Of a stretch of 64,000 nt of DNA, positions 58,610 to 64,000 are shown one piece after another. Every line of letters starts with the position of its first letter. Within the stretch, counting starts at the first letter, position 1. The notes beneath the pieces were generated by a model. The model worked only from the letters and a program-made list of their open reading frames with translations, was not told where the DNA came from and made no database searches. Position numbers and translations under genes: made by a program. The stretch lies in NCBI RefSeq assembly GCF_008831285.2, contig NC_045141.1, positions 17,842,106-17,906,105 of the forward strand, written 5' to 3'. This DNA is from Nymphaea colorata (taxonomy: Eukaryota > Streptophyta > Magnoliopsida > Nymphaeales > Nymphaeaceae).

Positions 58610-61565
58610 TGCAAATATTTCTGGATAATTTCCTCCTTCTTTCGAACAAGTGCCTATTCTCGAATCTGGGCATGGGATACAAATTATGTGGATTCGATTT
58701 GGATACTGGGGAATTCATATTCGGATCACAGTTCTTTTACCATATCAGACGAATTTTGTATGATATTTTTTTTCTTAGGAGCAAAGAGTGGTTGCTTCTC
58801 AACCCTTTTAAAAGGGCACACCAACTTTGGTACACTAGCATCTCCGAATAAATGGGGTTGGTGTCAAAAGTCTCATAGAAAATAAATAAATGGCCGCTCA
58901 ACCTTTCAAGTCTATTGTGACAACGGTAACTAACAGAGGGCTGCAAAGGGGTCGTATTTGGCAAAAGTTTTGTCACTTTCAACTGCATTAAATTAGAATT
59001 TGACTGGAGCTATTACGGATATAAGGTTGTCAACAGGCCAGATCCGGAAAACTTAATTGCATTTATAGTCTCATAAATCAAATTCTTACTGCCTACCAAC
59101 CATTGATCGGAACAAGAACAAGCGCCTCTGCCCCTCAAGGGATCGAGACAGTCCAATGGACGTTGGCGGATCTGACAAATTGGCCGGCAAACCAAAAAAA
59201 ATTGTATGAAAACCGAAAGTGGCAGCACTTATTTGCATGAATAATGCCTTCAATTTAAATATATTTCACTTTTTGTTTCTTCTCGTTTCCACCGCCATGC
59301 ATTATAGTGGCATTTCCCTTCGGATATATACGATCGAATGCTGAGATTTGAAATTTCGAAGTTAGATGAAGAAGGGTCATAGCTTTGGTGCAAGAACCGA
59401 GGCTGCTCTGGCTGTTCCATAAGCCCATTTCCCGAAGGGTCGTCGATTTAATTTGTTCGAGTGTGGGGCAAGTTGGACTCATGATTGGTCTCTGCGTTTG
59501 CTCCAAGCAGAAGAAACCGAACATCAATAAAGAGAAATCCGGCAGCCATTGTTTTCATTTGGGTGCATATGTCCAAAGCCTATAATGCAAGCCAAAAGGA
59601 CTCTGTGCACTCAATAAAAAAGTTATCTTCAAACCTTCAACCTGAAGCCATTCAAAAGTTGAATGGCATGTTATTTGCTGAGAATTGGATAGCAGAACCT
59701 CTTTTTAATATGTAACTTAATGTGTGTGTGTGTGTGAATAATGTCTACTCAAACCATGCCTACTGTCTTTTGAACTAACTCTGGCATCCAAGGCTTGTTC
59801 ATTGTTACACATACGTTTATATATACATACATACAGCATATAAGTGATAGAAGTATGGAAAAATAGCAGTATAGGAAAAGCCCGAGTGCCCATTCCATTG
59901 CACTTTGAGATTAATGGTCCCACAGGAAATGATTCACTTCAACCACCGTTAAGTCATGATCAGGAGTAGTTTTCCTAGGAAAAGGTATTTTGAATTGTGG
60001 GTGTTGAGACCAACCTCCTTTGTTGGTGAGAAAAAGAAAATATTCTGGTGCAGTTAGATTTAATTTTCTGCTGACATCTCCTTAAGTTTGATATGTACAA
60101 AATGAATGTTTTAAACTTCTTGTGCATCATCTTGAATTGGCCAATCTGAATTTGCAGATTCCCTTTTCTAGAAAACTTTTTAGTAACGTGAGGGCGCATC
60201 AGTGAAAACAAATAACAATTGGGACCGTATGTACAAATTCATGCATACATTTTTTTCAAACATTAATAAATCCTGTCGTGATCTCCAAATTGGCATCTTT
60301 AGGTGCAATTCGCTCATCAGGACAACATTAAAAAAGGGGACGTTTTCATTGCAGACCCTCCATAAGAGGACAAGCCACGAGCCCTGCAATTTTTTGTTCA
60401 AAAACTCCTGGTTATTTTATTCTTTTGCTCCCTCAGAGTCAGTAACCTGACGCAGGTGATGTTCCTCGAACACCAAAATGTTTTTTTTTTTGTTTTTGTT
60501 TTTAAAAAAATCTCGTAGTTTTATCGATGCGGGACAGCAGGAACAGGCGAACAGCGCCAGCAAAGGGCTTTGAACATCGAGAAAGAAAAGAATTAGATAG
60601 CAGTAAAACTCTAGCTTTCTGCAACTTGAGAAAAGATTTAGCTACTCGATCTCTGCAACAGTCGCCTGCTTGTTAATTTGGTGGTCGCTTCACGGTTGAC
60701 CATACTAATGGAGAATTTCCATATCGCAATTCATTCAAATCAAGGAGTTGGTGGTGATCATATAATTTGGCTGCTACCATTATTAGGATGGCCGCATCTG
60801 ATCTGTATTTTTCTTGCTTGTCTTACAATAGATTTGCTTGTTGGATTGCATTAGATAGGGAAGACACGCACCATCTGAGAGGGGCACGTCACGACAAGTT
60901 TGGCTCTCTCAATATTTAATAATTTGGCTTGTTCTTGAAAAGAGAGAGAAAGAGAGGTATTCCAGGCAAAGCAAGATAGATTCAAATATATGTTTTTACA
61001 TGCATGTTTACTTAGTATAACTTGGTAACATTATCACCTAATTGATTTTAGAAAGCGGCATTTTCTTTTTCCCATAAACTAGGCAATTTGAGCAACAAAA
61101 AAAGCAGATGCTGATAGAACTCTGGAAAAACTTAAGTGCCCATTTTTTTGTTGTAAGGCCAATTAAAAAAAAAAAAATCATGAACACATTGGTCAGATTA
61201 AATGAAAAGCACAACTTTCAAGTGTTGAGATCTGTTTAGAGTTTGCGAAACGCAGTTCAACAAAATCTTCTCATCAGAGAGGTTTGCTTCCGCATTTCCC
61301 AAGGCTGAGGTCTGTGATTAGGGATGGGGAGGCCATGGTGTGTGGGCACACTTTTCTACGTGCATTTACTCATGCCCATGCAATGTTCTCATTACAAAGA
61401 TGGGAGCACTGTCTTTTTCTTCTCCTTCTTTAATGGAGAGTAAGCTCCAACTTTCAAGCCTTACAAGGCTAAAGAAATTAGAGAATAGGCAGTAGATCGA
61501 TGGAGTAGGAGTCTTCTAGTTGGCAATATTCAATTCTCCTTTGTATCGTCGGCTCATCACCTACA
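58610..61565. other. Spacer upstream of the OVATE gene
   Basis: AT-rich sequence with a (TG)n tract near 59720-59736. Minus-strand open frames at 59013-59228 and 59255-59527 have ordinary amino-acid make-up but no family I recognise. I see no splice-linked partners that would make a gene. Confidence 0.5.
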
Positions 61566-61569
61566 AGTG

Positions 61570-61765
61570 CTATGTCCGTCTTGTTTTTCTTTGTAAGTAG
61601 ATAGGGAGGAAAATTGCTGAGTCTTTTAAAGATGGACGCCGGATCTGCCCATACAAAGTGCACTTTTCAGACCTTCGTGTAGAACTCTTAAGCAATGTCA
61701 CCCACAGGAATCGAATTGATGATCAAGTTTTCGCCGGCTCGACCAACTACGCTATGCCTCTCCAA
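61570..61765 (-). mobile_element. Probable tRNA-derived SINE remnant
   Basis: On the minus strand there is a consensus polymerase III box A (TAGCGTAGTTGG at 61743-61754) and about 25 bases on a box B-like AATTCGATTCC (61708-61718). A body of about 140 bases follows, running toward ACAAAGAAAAACAAG. I found no flanking duplication or clean tail, so the boundaries are approximate. A plain tRNA gene is unlikely because the acceptor and anticodon arms do not pair. Confidence 0.55.
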
Positions 61766-62307
61766 GCAACAAAAAGCATATCCTTCAATTTGAAATAGCT
61801 CCAAGACAACCCATCAAGTGTACTAGAATGGCCTTTTATGCTAAGCATCCCACGGTCTAGAGTATGCATTCTTGTAGAAAACTGATTTGAGATTAAACAA
61901 TGCTAACTATATATTAAAAAAACCTCCAGATTAACAATCAAGCTATTGTGTCGATTTCAGATAAGGTATTGATGCTTCGGAAATTGCTTTTCAATAAAGG
62001 TTGGTGAGGACGTAATCGGAAGACATAATGGCTTAACGCGTTCCACAATCAATCTACATGAACTGGTCCTTTAAAAAATAGTCGACGCATTAAGTGCTTG
62101 TTGTAACATATATACTGCTTGCATGATTTTGCACTGTACATTATGATTTGATCACGTTTGCAGAAAACATTTATAGCTTCAGATTGGCACCTAATTTTAA
62201 ACATAAACTTACTTTTGTTAAATAAGATACCACCTTGGTCATGAGAGGACCAATATGGCCCACCATGTATACAAAGGCAATAACTATACACTTATAAATA
62301 TGAGCCA

Positions 62308-62309
<2 letters not shown>

Positions 62310-62349
<40 letters not shown>
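62310..62349. repeat. (TA)n microsatellite
   Basis: Uninterrupted TA run of about 20 units. Confidence 0.95.
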
Positions 62350-62353
<4 letters not shown>

Positions 62354-63846
62354 GGATGTTAACCATACAGGTGCAGTTATTCCTTCACTTGGCCAGTGGG
62401 TTGTACCAACTAACATTTTCAAATGGCCCCGGCCCTCTAATTTGGTGGTCGATAATCCAGTTTTGGCTGCCATTATCTCGGTTTCTTGATTTACCATATC
62501 CGATTTAATCAGATCTTTAGTACAAATTCGGATTCAGATTTGAACTTTAAACTTTTGAGCAGAGACTAGATCCAAGAGCGGAAAGATCTGCTTTATTTAT
62601 TTATTTATTTTTTGAATGTATTATAGGCTGAAAACGTCGGATTTTGGATTCACAAGGAATGCAGATACCTAATCTGTATAACTAATCCGATTTCAATTAT
62701 AATTGGAATATTTTTTGAGTTACCAGATTCAATTTTGAGTCAGTAATCGGAACGTAGAGGCGCTAATGGGCATGATGATCTCTCGATCTCTCTCTCTCGT
62801 TGAAAACAAGTGAAAATTAGCTCAAATCAATGTCGCTAATGGGCGCCGAGGAGACTTGGCACACCGGTTTTGGCTAGTAGTTTTGCAGTTAGTCAATCAT
62901 TTGCGTGATATGGGCATCAATCACCCTTGTACTAATGGGCAGGATCAATATGCTAACTGATGTGCATTGAGAAAAAGATTCAATAGAAACAAATCTACTA
63001 TCTGTTTTAGTTCAAGCAATACTTGGAATAACTTTCAATATAGCAGTAAAAGTAAGAAATGTAGGCAGATCCATTCATCAAGTTCCCATTGAAATAGAAT
63101 CTTCATAAGGCAAAGCATTTGCCATTCGTTAGTTATTAGAGGCATTCCGAAACTTGTCCGAGTCGAAATATAGTTTTCAAATTAAGTTCGAAATTAGTCG
63201 ATGCTGTTGGGGAAGTGGCGCAAAACAGGAAGACGGAGGCTAATCGAGTTGTACTGAAACGTAGATAGTTATGAAGACAGAAATCGCGTTGCGTAATGCA
63301 ACCTACCGGCAACAGTGGCGCCTGCAACCGGTAGAAATGTTAAATGAGGAAGCCGCTCTTGGGAATTTCTTGTTTCCCCTAAGTCCCTCGCCGTTCTTAT
63401 GGGCAGAAAGAATCTTCATTAACGTTCTGTGGCATAAACTCCAATTACTTCCACATATGAATCCAGGCTGATGCCGTAGCTCCAGCTCAACTTTTCAAAT
63501 TCGCTTCGTTAAATGAGTCAACATCGTATAATGGGTTGTAGCCGAGCTTATGCAAGCTCAAGTAAGTTAAATTGCACTAGTTTTTTTATTGCCCTGCGGC
63601 GGCTGTCTTTTTGTTCTATCTAAATTGGTAGACGTGTTCATTATGTTTTATGCAGCAGAACACGAACATGATCAATAAGCTAAATTGCACATAAATTGAT
63701 AGGTAAAAAGCCCATACTACTTCACTTCGTAGAATATAAGCGTTGAAAAGGAAAACCATATAGGTGGGTTGGACAAAACATTTATCAACCCCTTATTTTA
63801 GTATGGCAGAACCATGAAGGGTAAGGGATATGTTTATAGGTACCAC

Positions 63847-63883
<37 letters not shown>
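63847..63883. repeat. (GA)n microsatellite
   Basis: GA run with one early interruption, close to the right edge of the window. Confidence 0.95.
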
Positions 63884-63886
<3 letters not shown>

Positions 63887-64000
63887 GGGAAGAGTCTTGT
63901 ACCTTGACTCGAGAGAGATGCACACTGTATTTGGTGTGATTAGAAAGGTATAGATTCAACGAATTTGCAGGTCAAGAATCCTATGACTTCCGTAACCAAA

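Larger units (their letters stand above)
61766..64000. other. Spacer to the right edge
   Basis: AT-rich sequence with two strong microsatellites (62310-62349 and 63847-63883). No supported gene. Confidence 0.55.

Noticed and set aside
59255-59527. 90-codon minus-strand frame that looks protein-like
   Set aside because: No recognisable domain or neighbouring exon; could be a gene remnant but nothing in the sequence supports it.
61680-61765. Functional tRNA gene
   Set aside because: Polymerase III boxes are present, but I could not form the acceptor and anticodon stems; a tRNA-derived repeat fits better.

Overview
The window is nuclear DNA from a flowering plant. The genes carry many spliced introns with canonical GT-AG sites and long AT-rich introns. 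The families are plant-specific: XBAT E3 ligase, VAN3-binding/FORKED-like protein, NERD, FATTY ACID EXPORT, GPI-anchored lipid transfer protein and OVATE family protein. Spacers contain plant transposons. I cannot name the species from sequence alone. Exon borders below were worked out by hand from splice signals, reading phase and remembered family alignments; all exon phases close.

Layout. (1) 165-5607 (+): 3' part of an XBAT32/XBAT33-type ankyrin-RING E3 ubiquitin ligase whose 5' exons lie outside the window. (2) 7718-11389 (+): plastid-type GNAT acetyltransferase, five exons. (3) 12273-17683 (-): VAN3-binding/FORKED-like protein, seven exons, convergent with the GNAT. (4) About 5 kb of spacer with a tRNA-derived SINE flanked by a perfect target-site duplication. 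(5) 22680-38233 (+): a complete NERD (CCCH zinc finger protein 19) gene with PHD, SWIB, Plus3, GYF, GW-rich and CCCH parts. Its 5.9-kb fifth intron holds a Copia retrotransposon nested inside a small hAT-like element. Its eighth intron looks like a U12-type AT-AC intron. (6) 40628-45451 (+): FATTY ACID EXPORT/Tmem_14 protein, four exons. (7) 45930-46659 (-): GPI-anchored non-specific lipid transfer protein, two exons. (8) 46.7-57.6 kb: gene-poor, transposon-rich spacer including a 1.03-kb hAT-like element with clear termini and an 8-bp duplication. (9) 57621-58409 (-): single-exon OVATE family repressor. (10) 58.4-64 kb: spacer with simple repeats and a second tRNA-derived repeat, and no gene I can support.

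The genes do not form a pathway; this is an ordinary plant gene neighbourhood. The most notable biology is in NERD. A gene whose Arabidopsis homologue acts in small-RNA-guided chromatin silencing carries a recently inserted retrotransposon in one intron and a probable minor-spliceosome intron in another.
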